From NCBI GenBank assembly GCA_029718625.1, contig CM056395.1:23559368-23623367 (forward strand): a stretch of 64,000 nt of DNA. The letters run 5' to 3'. This stretch comes from Synaphobranchus kaupii. Lineage: Eukaryota > Chordata > Actinopteri > Anguilliformes > Synaphobranchidae. The position numbers were made by a program, and so were the translations under genes. Below the pieces are notes generated by a model. It did not search any database and had not been told where the DNA came from. It worked only from the letters and a program-made list of their open reading frames with translations. Positions 46,641-60,745 of the stretch are shown one piece after another (the first letter of the stretch is position 1; each line of letters starts with the position of its first letter).

Positions 46641-47409
46641 CCCATTTCCCCCAATAAAACCCATCGGCGCATGTTGGGATAGTATCAGGCCGTGCTTATT
46701 GATCTTGGTTAGGTTCCGGTGATCTTGCTTGGTTGTGAATGTAAGTCTGAATGTAGATGTGTGCTGCATGGGGGGTGGGGGTGGGGGGGGGGGGGGGGGT
46801 ATTGATTTAATAAAATGAAAGCATGAGTTTCCCGGTGTAGCAGTTCGGTCCTGGAGGGGGCGGGACCGTGAGAGAGATGAAATTGTCACTGTTGTTCTAT
46901 TACTGTCCCATTAAGAGGCCGGCCTGTTTTTCATCAGCCCGCCTTTGACTCTGGAACACTTCAAAGCATTCCAACCAGATCAACAGTTCCTCAAACCATT
47001 TTGAGTTTTACACACATACACTCTTTTTGCAAGTATGTGATCGCATGAGAAAAACAGAATTTTCTTACTCAATTCTGTGTAAAATAAATAAATTAAAAAA
47101 ATTCAGATTCAGCCTGGCTTCTGTGAAGCTTATTAATATCCTCCAGCTGCAGTTTTTAGTGAAGCATGACTCTTAAGCAACCGCTCAAATTAAACGCTTA
47201 TATAAGTGTGTGAACTTGTCAACTTTAAAAAATGTGATGCGTCGTCTTCCTTTAACACTAAACGAAGGGTGAAGGTTTTGCGGTTCATGCGTAAAACATG
47301 TCGGGTGTTAAATGGACAAGTGTTTTCATTGAGAGTGCTAGGAAATTGCACATGATTTTTTTATTTATTGCAAAAAAAAATTTTGCAGCCTACTTTTCCA
47401 ATGTTTTAA

Positions 47410-47413
<4 letters not shown>

Positions 47414-47449
<36 letters not shown>

Positions 47450-47672
47450 GAGTGTGAGTGTGTGTTACTGAGAGAGAGTGAGTGTTACTGAGAGAGAGAG
47501 AGAGAATGTGTGTGTGTTACTGAGAGAGAGGGAATGTGTGTGTGTGTGTGTTACTGAGAGAGAATGTGTGTTTGCGTGTGTGTGTTACTGAGAGAGAGAA
47601 TGTGTGTGTGTGTGTGTGTGTGTGTTTGTGTGTGTATGCGTGAGTGTGTGTGTATGAGTGTGTGTTCTCCCT
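47414..47672 (+). repeat. GA/TG compound microsatellite
   Basis: A GAGA run is followed by alternating GTGTTACTGAGAGAGA and TGTGTG blocks; the GTTACTGAGAGAGA word recurs about five times. Confidence 0.93.
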
Positions 47673-47679
47673 TCTATTC

Positions 47680-49440
47680 TCAAATGGCAGTTGAACTCAA
47701 TTTCAGTTAAACGGTTAAGCACTACCCCGTTCCACAGTCATAGTTAGGCCTCTTCCTGATGGCCAGTGTCCGGGCTTTATCCTAATCAGGGAGTTTACCA
47801 TCTCAAGTTTCGTGTCTCTGAAACGGAAGATGCCTTCACCGCACAGAAAAGCCACTTTTCAAAGCGATCAACATTTATCTGGGTGTCGTTTCTTTGGGAA
47901 GCATCGCTTTTGGGAAGTAGTTCCTGGTGACATTTCCTCTTACACAGCTTTTCCATATAACTTTCAGAGTGCTGGTCTGGGAACAGAAAACGATTCCGTT
48001 TTAAGCCGAAGAGCCATTCTGACCAGAATAAAGAACTCATAAATATTAGTACTCGGAACTGTACCTATTTCTGTCTTCTTGAACCTCCTACTGAATTGCG
48101 TTCACATTTACTTTATAAAGAATCTATAACTTACTGAAAATGTTGTTTGTCAAGCGAGTTCATCTCAGGATAGTTCTCATCTCTGTTATGTTCAACCCAT
48201 TTTCTGATACATCTTATGATTTCTTTCTGATCCAGGGGGTGGATATTACCAGCAGTGTTGATGCAGAAATCACTGGCAGTGTTGACTTGCCCGATGTGTT
48301 GAAAGTGGTGATGGCCAAAAATGCAGTGCACTGATTGCTGATCAATCCAAGTTGTATTCATTTGGATAAATTAAGGTTATTAACCCAAGGTCTTGCTGTT
48401 GAAGAGTATCTTTACCACAGCTTTCCCAGTCTAAATTACACTCTCCAGGCATAATCCTGCACTTTACGGAATTACTACATTCTGTGTTCTTCTCCGACTT
48501 TGCTTCCTGTGTATGCATTTTCATTCTTCCCCTCCAATGGTTCTCCAGTTTCCTCTACATCTCAGCCAATTAAGTCTTTGGTCCCAATCTTTCAGGGCCA
48601 ATTAAATAAATTGGAAGATTAAATTGACCTGGGCAGGAAGTAGCTCTATTAAGCACATCCTGCCTACTGGCAAGGTTATAAATGCTTTAAAGTCCAGCCA
48701 TGTTTTTAATCCTTGTTTCGTTGCGACCAATCACACCACCGTGCGTTTAAGAAAAATAAATAGCTGAGACAAATTAAGATAATAGTTCCATTGTTATAGA
48801 CTCCGTCTCCCTATTTGAGAAATTCAATTATGCAATGTTAGATAATCAGTAAATTTAATGCAAAATGATTTTTTGCCGTGCTTTTAGTTCAACTACCGGA
48901 GGCGAAGAGAAGTTGGATGGCATCTGATGAGGGTTCTGGGGAAGTTAGTGGAGCTCTCTCACTGTTGCATTATAGCCAAAATGGTCATGTGGACAACGTG
49001 GTTTTCAGAGGGCAGAAGCACACCTGCTGCTCTTGATTAGGGCCCTATTGCTGCTAGCCGAAGGTCTTCACCATGTGATTACTGCTGCTTCCAGTGATTA
49101 CCGAGAACCCGTCTGCGGTCGTGGCATGGACATGGGGCGTGGGTGGGAGGATCGGAAGAAGACAGGAAATTGTGAAAGAAATGGGATTAAAAGCTAGAGG
49201 GCGACCTTGCCTTTGACCCAGGTGGCCGATTGGGGCCACGTTGACTAGATCGGAGGGGTAGAAAGGCTCATTTTATCAACTGCGTGGTCTTCCTGGGATT
49301 GAAAAGGGGACAGGTGCTCTGGGTAAATTCAATTATTTTCAAAAACACACACACACATATAGATTTATTTTTTTACACCAGTACTTCCCTTTGAATTAGC
49401 CACATTCCTAAACAAACAATGGCAGAACAGGCATTTATAA
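47680..49440. other. GRK intron 1, no feature recognised
   Basis: No exon or clear mobile element seen on either strand. Confidence 0.4.
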
Positions 49441-49766
49441 ATATATCTGCAAGCAGCGATTCCCGGGGACCGAGCAGCATGAGCAACGTGGGTTGACCCA
49501 AAAAGCAAATATGTATGTTTCAGTGAAATTTTGGATCTCTATAGCACCACCACGTGGTTTGATTGGGCTAAGCCTTTTTAATCTGGGTCTTGATCTAGCT
49601 CTCAATCACCCCACCAAGTTTCAGAACTGTAGGTCAAACGGTTTTATAATTATTAGCATTAATGTGATATGCCACGCCCAATGCAAATTTCATTGGCTTG
49701 TCATTCGGCCATTTTTGGACATAGGCCTGAGAAACGTAATGCATGTATGAATGCAACAAGTATGTA

Positions 49767-51307
49767 CACTACTCACAAAAAGTTAGGGATATTCGGCTTT
49801 CGGGTGAAATTTCAGGATGAACCTAAAATGCACTATAACCTTTACAGGTGAAATTAATTTGACCTTCTCTAAACTTTTGAATGCACATGTCCAACTATTC
49901 AATGTTTCAGTACTTTTTGCACAACTTGCTGTTCTCTAACAAGGAGCTGAACGGCAAAATTCACAACAGGTGTTTGATCCATGAATCGACCAATAAATTT
50001 CCTGGTTCAATTAGAATTGGTATTTAAACAGTCCTCTTCATCATGCTGTTCACATTTTGACATCATGAGACCAAGACGACACCTAACAATTGATCAACAG
50101 TACCTCGCCATTGCGAGGCTTCAAACAGGATGTTCTCAGAGGGAAGTGGCCACTGAGCTTAGAGTGTCACAGAGTGTCATCAGCAGGTTGCAACAGAGAT
50201 ACAGAGAGACTGGAAGAGTCACAGAAAGGCATAGAAGTGGACGTCCTTTGGCCACATCCCACACTGATGACCGCTTCATTGTGAACAGTGCCCTGCGGAA
50301 CCGGATGATGAATGCCACTCAACTCCAGGCACATTTTAAGGGAGGTGAGAGGCACCCAAGTGTCACGTCAGACCATTCGAAACCGTTTACATCAGCGTGG
50401 TCTGCGTGCTAGACGACCTGCAAGGGGTACCTGACCACACCACCAGGCACAGGCGTCATCGTCTTGCATGGGCCAGGGGAAGCATTTACGCTGGACGAGG
50501 GACCCAGTGGGCCTCAGTGCTGTTCTCTGATGAAAGTCGATTCACGTTGAGCAGAAATGATGGGCCGCCAACGATGTTGGAGACGTCAAGGAGAGCGCTA
50601 TGCATCAGCCACTGTTGTCACCAGACGACCCTTTGGTGGGTGGCGGTGTTACAGTGTGGGCAGGTGTGTCTAGTCAATACAGAACTGCCCTACACTTTGT
50701 GAATGGTACAGTGACAAGCCCATACTACCTGAATAACATCATTAATCCAGTCATTGTGCCCCTGCATGAACAACACAGGCCTAATTTCATCTTCATGGAC
50801 GACAATGCTCCAGCTCATCGAGGTCGCATCATTAGGGAAAGGCTGCTGGAGACTGGGGTACCTCAAATGGAGTGGCCTGCACTTTCTCCAGACCTGAATC
50901 CCATAGAAAAACCTATGGGATCAGCTGACTCACCGTGTAGAGGCTCGTAACTCTGTACCCCAGAACCTCAATGACCTGAGGGCCGCCCTTCAAGAAGAGT
51001 GGGATGCCATGCCTCAGCAGACAATAAGTAGACTTGTGAACAGCATGAGACGTCGTTGTCAAGCTGTAATTGATGCTCAAGGGCACATGACAAGTTATTG
51101 AGACATTGACATTTTTGTTGTGGTATACCCACCACTGTTTGTTGGCTTTTGTTTCAATAAATTGTTTGAGATGAGGAAATCACCATTGCATGCTTCTACT
51201 TAAATGCCCTACTTTCATGATACGTATAATATCACTGTAGCGTGAACTTACATTTTCCATAAATTTCACCCCGAAAGCCAAATATCCCTAACTTTTTGTG
51301 AGTAGTG
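49767..51307 (+). mobile_element. Decayed full-length Tc1-like transposon (1541 bp)
   Basis: The terminal repeats of about 46 bp begin CACTACTCACAAAAAGTTAG at both ends and match except for one substitution and one single-base indel. TA flanks both ends (49765-49766, 51308-51309). It encodes a broken transposase. It belongs to a different family from the 34.8-kb and 35.4-kb Tc1 copies. Confidence 0.92.
50064..51101 (+). pseudogene. Tc1-like transposase pseudogene with several frameshifts
   Basis: It starts MRPRRHLTIDQQYLAIARLQ and carries the helix-turn-helix CSQREVATELRVSQSVISRL and a GRP linker. The frame breaks near 50370, near 50440-50510, near 50570-50620 and near 50905, shown by conserved pieces falling in different frames: RQTIRNRLHQRGLRARRPAR, VLFSDESRFTLSRNDG, RPNFIFMDDNAPAHRGRI, SPDLNPIE, then LWDQLTHRVEARNSVPQNL and the end QAVIDAQGHMTSY with stop at 51099-51101. 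The catalytic acidic residues are all still present, but no single frame spans them. Confidence 0.9.
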
Positions 51308-51660
51308 TATGTACTCTAACAAGTTTCGTGCAAATTGGTCAAATTCTCTAGGAGGAGTAGCATTTTACAAAAAAGTGTTTTACAAAAAATGCTAATTAGC
51401 GGAAAATCCACGATGGCAGACTTTATGGGTCCTTGAGGCAAAATTTGTTCGGCATGAGCATATACACCAAATTTTGTGACTAGATCAAACGGGGGTGTCG
51501 GCAGTGGGCATGTCAATGTCAAAGTTTTGTCACGTGTGCTACAGCGCCACCAGATGTTCAATCTGCATCATAATAAATTTGGCCATCCCAACAAGCCTGC
51601 CAGATTTGGTGATTCTTGGCCAATCTAGCTCACGGGAATTTTAGGTGAAAGGGGAGGGGG

Positions 51661-54600
51661 AAAAAATAAATAAATAAAAATAATAAAAAGTATCCGAACA
51701 CCTAATAAATACATTTTTTTAAAACTATGCGTAAGACTTTTTATATGGACGAAACCAAATGGCATAATATACAGTTAATTTTCTTACATAAATGCCACTG
51801 ACTTATAACAAACCAAGGCTGTTAAACAGGTAAACACGTAAAACTTGATTTGCTACTTGCTTGGCAGGCAGGCAGGCAAAATTTAAGTCATTGGTAAAAT
51901 CACATACCCCCCAAAATCAACTGTTGAAGTGAAGTCTTGGAATAAAGCAGAATCCAGGAATGTATATTAGGGGTGTACAGGTGTACGGGGATGGCAGGGT
52001 GTGTGGATAGGCTTCCCAATACCCTCCTGAGACCCGGCAGAAAACATGTATTTTCATTTTTTGTCTTGGATGTTGCAGTGAAAATAAAATGTATTTTATT
52101 TTTTATTGACTGTCCCTTGTAGTGTAGGTTTCAACATACTAGAATTATATGGCTCTTGAGATTAAGACCAAATACTAAACAACAATGTTAATTTCCGGGC
52201 TCTCGGGGATATTGCTAGCTCTGCCGACTTTCTTGTCACAACATTGGAAAATGAACACGGGCGTTTTTTTTTTGGAGGACAGGGCTTGAGGTTAAGGCTT
52301 CACCTATTATCCGGGACAAGTATATTTTTTGGTCGGTAGAGATTCTCATTTCTCCTGACGTCCTGGTTACATTGTTAATGAAGATAATTTTGCTAATTGG
52401 AATTGAGAAAATGCGACGACAAATTTAATCTATTTCGATCACAAATGGGGGATTTAGGGACAAGTTGCCATTTTAAGTGAAAAACTATGGACACGTGCTC
52501 AAAACGTAATGTCAAGCACGGGATGACATCATCTCCTCTTCCGCAAACGGAGAGGGAGGCTTTGAAACAACGTCGGTAACGTGAGGTAACACGAGAACTC
52601 CTCGCTGTCGGTGAGCAAACATGCAAAGCTTTCACGGAACAGAATCGCGCTTCCACTGAACTCCTCTTCTCCCACAGCTGAAGATAAAAGACAGGCCAAA
52701 CGTGTTTGACAGGAGATTGGTCCTGATGGTGACGGTTCAATGTTAGTATTTTTTTGCCTTGAAAATATTTGCTTAGCTGGTCCTTGCTTTCGTGTGTGAT
52801 CTTCAGATAAAGCTGTCGATATCGACCATCCCTCGGCCCCCCGAGTGTTTTCCCGGACACAAGAATAAAATAAACATGTGCTTTGTAACTCCACATAAAG
52901 CTCTGGTGTGCTTGGCATTACCTTACACTGTAGCCTTGTGTTCACCAGTTTCTTAATCCTGATAATATGGCACTGGTTTTTAATTTAGTTTTGAGCCATT
53001 ATTATGCTAGTACCCTCTGACTTATCTACAAGACAAAAAAAATCAAATAAAGTCATTGCAATAGCATTGAACTATGAACATGATTCCCAGAGTGCTAAGG
53101 TTAAACCCAGCATCCATACTTTTCGAATGGCAAACGTAACAGAATCCCACTTTTAAAAGATGTAGGTCTACACCCTCTCTCTGTATACGATTTGTGTATG
53201 TAGGCTACTCTACCAGGGTAAGCGTAATTCCCCGCGATCCAGTGGTTACAGAAAAACATTTGTTTCAGAGCGGCTTCTTGTGCCCGGAGAAGTTTCCATG
53301 CCCCGCATTTGCGCGGTATATTAAGGGTAATTTGGAGTCATTTTATGGCGGAGGTGTGAATGCGGAGGCTGTTTACGCTGCCATGTCGTAAATTGCTCAG
53401 GTACCGTAGCACCGTTTCGGGGGCCGTGCAATGTGAGCTTTCCTTCTCCTTTCTCCATTTCCTGTGTCGCTGATCTCTGCTGCCACGATCTCCGACGGGG
53501 GAAACGCGCGGGAGCCGTCGCCTCACATTGGTATTGGCGATCGGAGTGCTGCCAGGGATTTTTTTTTTTTAACCCTCCCAATCCTTAAATTCAGCGTTTT
53601 ATGCTCATTACAAAACGCACTTGCCTGTATATTATAATATCCCGATTCCCGAGGCTCTGACCGGCGCAAAGCAACTGGCTATTTATTTGCAGTGAGGCAG
53701 AAGGCAGCGTATTTAAGCATTGACACGTTGCGCGTTAGGGAACAGCGGTAGCGTTTGTACACCGCCAGTGCAAAAATGGTTTTCAAAGCTGTGCATACAT
53801 TTTTATACAGGAGTGCTTGGACATCATCATTACCTTGGGAATAGGTTGTAAATCACGGTAACACTCAGGAAACGCATTACCCTTTCAGACCTTCTATAGG
53901 TATCTATAGATGAGTTAGGCATGGTGACAGTGGACACACTCCTATAAACTTGGATATCCTGACCTAAAGTTGAATTCTATTTTCCCCAAGTCTCGTCATT
54001 TTCCCCCCCCCCCCTATGAATAGTGGCACTGTTTTTACATAATTTGACCCTGTTTGTTAATATTGTACACTTGTTGCTTTTCTATTTTTAAGATGTCTTT
54101 ATTAGTTTTATACTTTTCCGCAAGCTCAAATCACAGTCAATAACGGCATTCAAGTCTCACTGCTAAAAGATGGCACTTATTTTAATTTCACTCATAAAAT
54201 ATTTCTGCACCCTGAGGGGTTGACTGCAGTGGGTGGCGCACAAGTAATTCATTTATTTATCCTCTGTTTATTTTTCTTAAGAGGATGGTTTGGTTACAGC
54301 ATGTCTGCATTAGTCAAGGAAATTAGATCTGTGCCTTATTAACAAAATACTCTTGTAAGAAGGACATAAGGGAAATGTTTTTTTTTTTTTTTTTTGGCTT
54401 AACTAACTGGTTTACCTGGTAAGAGTAATGCTTGGTTGGGGGGGGGGGGGGGGGGTACAAATTGTGTACTGTGACTAATAATAATTCATTATAGTTTGCA
54501 AGTGAGTACAAAAATAACTGGTGTGAAGAACATAATCACATAAGGGCAGGTTTCGGATCTCCTTTTCTTTCTACTATATTCGCAGCACGTGCCGAGAGTT

Positions 54601-54826
54601 GCAAATTCCTGCGTGTATTGTCGAGTGCCTCGTTTGAAAGGAAAGAAAGAAAAGGTTGTCTTTCATATTCCCGTAATAACGTACAATTCAATCAATCACT
54701 GGGTGTTGGAATGGAAACATTTTGCTCAATGAAACAATAAAATTCGGTAACAGGGATGACCTGGTATGGGACAGACTGACGCTGACCTCTCCACGTTCAG
54801 GACAAGGTGCTGTCTGGCCCTCTTCC
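51661..54826. other. GRK intron 1, no gene recognised
   Basis: Contains a G18 run at 54438-54455 and a T run near 54379-54396. A CG-richer patch is at 53400-53530. No exon or clear transposon. Confidence 0.4.
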
Positions 54827-55053
54827 GGGTGGCAGTGTAGTATAATGGTTAAGGAACAGGCCTTGTAACCGAAAGGATTCCCAGCTAGGACACTGCCGTT
54901 GTACCCTTGAGCAAGGTACTTAACCTGAATCGCTTCAGTATACAGCTGTATAAATGGATAATATGTTTTAAAAAAATGCTAAAATGCCTGTAATGCTGTG
55001 TACGTCGCTCTGGATAAGAGCGTCTGCTAAATGCCTGTAATGTAATGTAATGT
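54827..55053 (+). mobile_element. Near full-length tRNA-derived SINE
   Basis: The head GGGTGGCAGTGTAGTATAAT and GGTTAAGGAACAGGCC carries a recognisable A-box region and a degenerate B-box region (AAAGGATTCCCAG). The body contains ACACTGCCGTTGTACCCTTG and AGCAAGGTACTTAACCTGAA. The 3' part carries GTACGTCGCTCTGGATAAGA, GCGTCTGCTAAATG and a TAATG tail. It is mobilised in trans by a LINE with the same tail (family knowledge). It is not a functional tRNA gene. Confidence 0.85.
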
Positions 55054-55135
55054 ACCAAATGCTTCACATTTTTCACCTTCACAAGCACGGCAGGTTACTG
55101 GATCCAGGCTACCCCCTTTTCTCACACACGTGCAC

Positions 55136-55190
55136 ACACACACACTCTCTCTCCCTCTCCCTCTCTCTCTCTATCTCTCTTCCTCTCCTT
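55136..55190. repeat. CA/CT microsatellite next to the SINE
   Basis: A short CACACA run followed by CTCTCTCC repeats. Confidence 0.85.
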
Positions 55191-55434
55191 GACCCTGAGG
55201 TGGGCTCTGAAATTGGGGTTGTCGCTGGTATCGAGCGGCCAGCCAGTGACCTCTGACAGCGTTCATTTCGTCCTGCATGTTTTCAGGGTCACCGTGCCCT
55301 GCCTGCATATCACTTGTTCTTTTGCTCTCTAACAAAATGAACAAGGAAGGAAAACAAAAAAAAAGTGATTTAAAATATCTGTGAAAAACTTGATTATATA
55401 TACGATATATATATATATATTTTTTTTATGTCAG

Positions 55435-55575
55435 TGGTCCCCAAACCTGTTCCTGGAGATCTACCGTACTGCAAGTTTTCACTTCACCCCCTATTTTAGC
55501 AGCTCAACGAGATCTCTAGCTGTTGAACGAGGGTGTGCTTTGTTAGGGTTGGAGTAAAAACCTGCCATGGTTATG
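55435..55575. mobile_element. hAT-like foldback fragment
   Basis: CCAAACCTGTTCCTGGAGAT and the inverted words GGGTTGGAGTAAAAACCTGC resemble the inner element at 10119-10318. One end is eroded. Confidence 0.5.
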
Positions 55576-57104
<1,529 letters not shown>

Positions 57105-57210
57105 TGCACAGAAAGGCAGGTTCTGTTGTTCTATGGCAGGAGAGGATAGGCTGTGGAACTCAGTCTCAGACGCTGGTAATGGACGGCCTCACAAGAGGAC
57201 AGCCCAGCCA

Positions 57211-58692
57211 GATCAGGGGCTGGACTACATTACTACAGCGCTGTAAACATGATCAGGGGCTGGACTACATTACTGCAGCGCTGTATAAATGATCAGGGTC
57301 TGGACTACATTACTACAGCGCTGTATAAATGATCAGGGGCTGGACTACATTACTACAGCGCTGTAAACATGATCAGGGGCTGGACTACATTACTACAGCG
57401 CTGTATAAATGATCAGGGTTTGGACTACATTACTACAGCGCTGTATAAATGATCAGGGTCTGGGACTACATTACTACAGCGCTGTATAAATGATCAGGGG
57501 TTGGACTACATTACTACAGCGCTGTATAAATGATCAGGGGTTGGACTACATTACTACAGCGCTGTATAAATGATCAGGGGCTGGACTACATTACTACAGC
57601 GCTGTAAACATGATCAGGGTCTGGACTACATTACTACAGCGCTGTATAAATGATCAGGGGCTGGACTACATTACTACAGCGCTGTAAACATGATCAGGGT
57701 CTGGACTACATTACTACAGCGCTGTATAAATGATCAGGGGCTGGACTACATTACTACAGCACTGTATAAATGATCAGGGGCTGGACTACATTACTACAGC
57801 GCTGTATAAATGATCAGGGGCTGGACTACATTACTACAGCGCTGTAAACATGATCAGGGTCTGGACTACATTACTACAGCGCTGTATAAATGATCAGGGG
57901 CTGGACTACATTACTACAGCGCTGTAAACATGATCAGGGTCTGGACTACATTACTACAGCGCTGTATAAATGATCAGGGGCTGGACTACATTACTACAGC
58001 ACTGTATAAATGATCAGGGGCTGGACTACATTACTACAGCGCTGTATAAATGATCAGGGGCTGGACTACATTACTACAGCCCTGTAAACATGATCAGGGG
58101 CTGGACTACATTACTACAGCGCTGTATAAATGATCAGGGTCTGGACTACATTACTACAGCGCTGTAAACATGATCAGGGGCTGGACTACATTACTACAGC
58201 GCTGTAAACATGATCAGGGGCTGGACTACATTACTACAGCGCTGTATAAATGATCAGGGGTCTGGACTACATTACTACAGCGCTGTATAAATGATCAGGG
58301 GCTGGACTACACTACTACAGCACTGTATAAATGATCAGGGTCTGGACTACATTACTACAGCGCTGTAAACATGATCAGGGTCTGGACTACACTACTACAG
58401 CGCTGTAAACATGATCAGGGTCTGGACTACACTACTACAGCGCTGTATAAATGATCAGGGGCTGGACTACATTACTACAGCGCTGTATAAATGATCAGGG
58501 GCTGGACTACATTACTACAGCGCTGTATAAATGATCAGGGGCTGGACTACATTACTACAGCGCTGTATAAATGATCAGGGGTTGGACTACATTACTACAG
58601 CGCTGTATAAATGATCAGGGGCTGGACTACATTACTACAGCGCTGTATAAATGATCAGGGGGCTGGACTACATTACTACAGCGCTGTAAACA
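57211..58692 (+). repeat. 40-bp satellite array, about 37 units, with higher-order structure
   Basis: The unit reads GATCAGGGGCTGGACTACAT then TACTACAGCGCTGTATAAAT. Variants are GGGTCTGG or GGGTTTGG for GGGGCTGG, and TAAACAT for TATAAAT. Rare single-base insertions occur near 57464, 58260 and 58660. Each unit has the palindromes TGATCA (across the junction) and AGCGCT. The 299 bases 57542-57840 recur without a mismatch at 57782-58080, a six-unit (240-bp) higher-order period. It lies in GRK intron 2. Confidence 0.97.
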
Positions 58693-60572
58693 TGTAGGGC
58701 TACAGCAGGGAGATTTATTTTTTTTTTTTTAAGTTTGGAGCTCTTGAGAATGGTATCCGGTGTCTAAAGTGGTATTTCTCCAGAACTGCTAGCTGAGGTC
58801 ACAACCCAGTGGATTCTGGCATGTAACGAAGCTGACCCCAAAGTCCCTACGTGTTCGTGAAGTGTTGTGCGGCGGTTAATTAGGCCCTCCCTTTCAGTGA
58901 GTCTGTGTCTCATTCAGAGAGGAAGTGCTGGCTTTTGCCCTTTAATCCTTTGACTCCTTCAGTGAGTCAGTGAGTTATAGGGCAGCAAGTGAGTGAGTTT
59001 GCAGTGAGTCAGTCAGTTTTGTTCGTCAGAGGCATTCGGCCATTTTCAAGGACATTTCCCTCCAGTCAGACTGAACGCAGTTTATTAATTAAGATTGAGA
59101 AGAAGAAGTTGATGCCCACAATTAATTTTTAAGGATGCTTATGATGTTCTCTGTAAAGGTATTAGTTATTTTTAAAACCTGTCCCGTGCATGTACATTCT
59201 GATTTCATCTGGGGAAAGTAAATTAATATCTGAAAACAGGGAAACCCCATGGAAAATATTTACTTTTAATGTGTACACCAACCATGCAGAATCATCGAGC
59301 ACTTCAAGTTTGATTGAAAATGAGCCTCGTTAAAACCTGCCCAAAGTTAGTGGGGGGGGGGGGGGGGGGGGGGACGGACACGGCGCCATGAGAGTTGTGT
59401 ACGCAGTGAGCTTTTGGGATATCTGGCTCTGCCCCTCCTAAGATGACCCTGACAGATGACATGCACTCGGGCCCTTATCGGCCATTGCCTTGAAGGCCTT
59501 ATCTCCATGGCTGTACGTGATAGGGGCTGCTGTTCCTCCTTCACCCACCCCTCCCCCCCTCCCCCACCCATTCCCTTTCCTCCCGCCACACAATGCTGCT
59601 TCTCTCCACTCCGCAAGGCTAACGGAGTTGGTTGTTCTGAACGCCCCCTGTTGACCCCGTGTGATATGTACCCAGGTGACACTGGGCAATCCAAATCTCC
59701 TACAGGCTTTGTTTATACCCAGAGGCTATGACGGTTTCAGATGTACAGTTATAAGGATGAAATTGGCGTTGCCGGGAAATTATACACAAAGTCAGAGATA
59801 AAAAGGAAGTACTCTCTCACTGGCGATAATAACGGCAATCCTACAGTACAAGGGCCAATGCTCACAAACTTCAACAAAAACCAAACAAAACCGAAACGGC
59901 AGCATGGCAGCCGTACAAAAGCAAAGAGCACTTTGTTGGATAAGTGTACATGATAGAGATCAAGTTTCTGCATAGTTGGGCTGATTACGTTATCACTACT
60001 GCCGTAGACCCGGCGTCTGCAGTCGCTTAAATAGCTTTGGTTATTGATGCAACCGTTGGAAGCATTGATGTTAATTTGAACCAGAGTGCATTACTGTCCG
60101 ATCCTGTATGGATGACCCTTAGATCTATAAGCAGGAAAGCCAAGCTGACCGGACGCAGTTTTCTCGATGCGCCTCCGGACAACATCCTGATCCGGATAAG
60201 GAGAGAGGGATGACGTAATCGGACTGCTCCCCCCCCTCAGATTTATTTAATCATTTCATTGATTAATTAAATCAGTTTTTTTTTTTTTTTAAATGTATAT
60301 ACAGTACGTCTTCATTCAGCCCTTGTTACTACAACCACGGTCTGCTTCCACTGGTGAGGCCGGTCGGCTCATTTAAAAATGTCCCTCTGAAGTGGGCGAG
60401 CGAGCCGTCAGGTTTGCACCGTACATTTCACTATCGACGGCTTAAGCGAGGCTTGAACTGCGGCGGCGGTGAACGCATGACTTCTTCTGCGCGTGTCTGC
60501 ACATCGTGGGGAAATCGGGCTCTGCCCACCAGTCAGAGACCTCGTGCAATAACGTTTTTCCCCCCCCCCCCC
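58693..60572. other. GRK intron 2, no gene recognised
   Basis: G22 run at 59352-59373. The frames near 59347-59731 lie in GC-rich, C-rich sequence and resemble nothing known. Confidence 0.4.
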
Positions 60573-60745
60573 ATTACATTACATACCATTCATTCGGCGG
60601 ACGCTTTTATCCAAAGCGACGTACAATAAGTGCATACCGAAGGTCATTGAACCAACTACACACGGGTCAGATAAAGTAAATTTTTACCATGACATAGCAG
60701 CTATCCGTAGACATGGACATCAAGTCTTTTCCCTGCAACCAAAGT
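60573..60745 (-). mobile_element. SINE/CR1-like 3' portion, inverted
   Basis: Read on the - strand it carries GACTTGATGTCCATG, then TGTAGTTGGTTCAATGACCT, GTATGCACTTATTGTACGTC and GCTTTGGATAAAAGCGTCCG, with a TAATG tail. It aligns with 13075-13241 in the clgn intron. Confidence 0.75.

Larger units (their letters stand above)
49480..51660 (+). mobile_element. Old dispersed repeat interrupted by a Tc1-like element
   Basis: The flanks of the Tc1 copy (49480-49764 and 51310-51640) contain sentences typical of a dispersed fish repeat: ATCTCTATAGCACCACCACG on the left, and TTTCGTGCAAATTGGTCAAA, TAGGAGGAGTAGCATTTTAC and CTACAGCGCCACCAGATG on the right. The class is uncertain; it may be a LINE 3' region. 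Confidence 0.45.

Noticed and set aside
54827..54890. tRNA gene
   Set aside because: The A/B-box-like head is degenerate and continues into a SINE body with a LINE-type tail.
57211..58692. CRISPR-like regular array
   Set aside because: The units are head-to-tail with no unique spacers, in a vertebrate intron; it is a satellite.
59347..59731. Overlapping frames of 83-115 codons on both strands
   Set aside because: C/G-rich low-complexity DNA; no family resemblance and no splice context.
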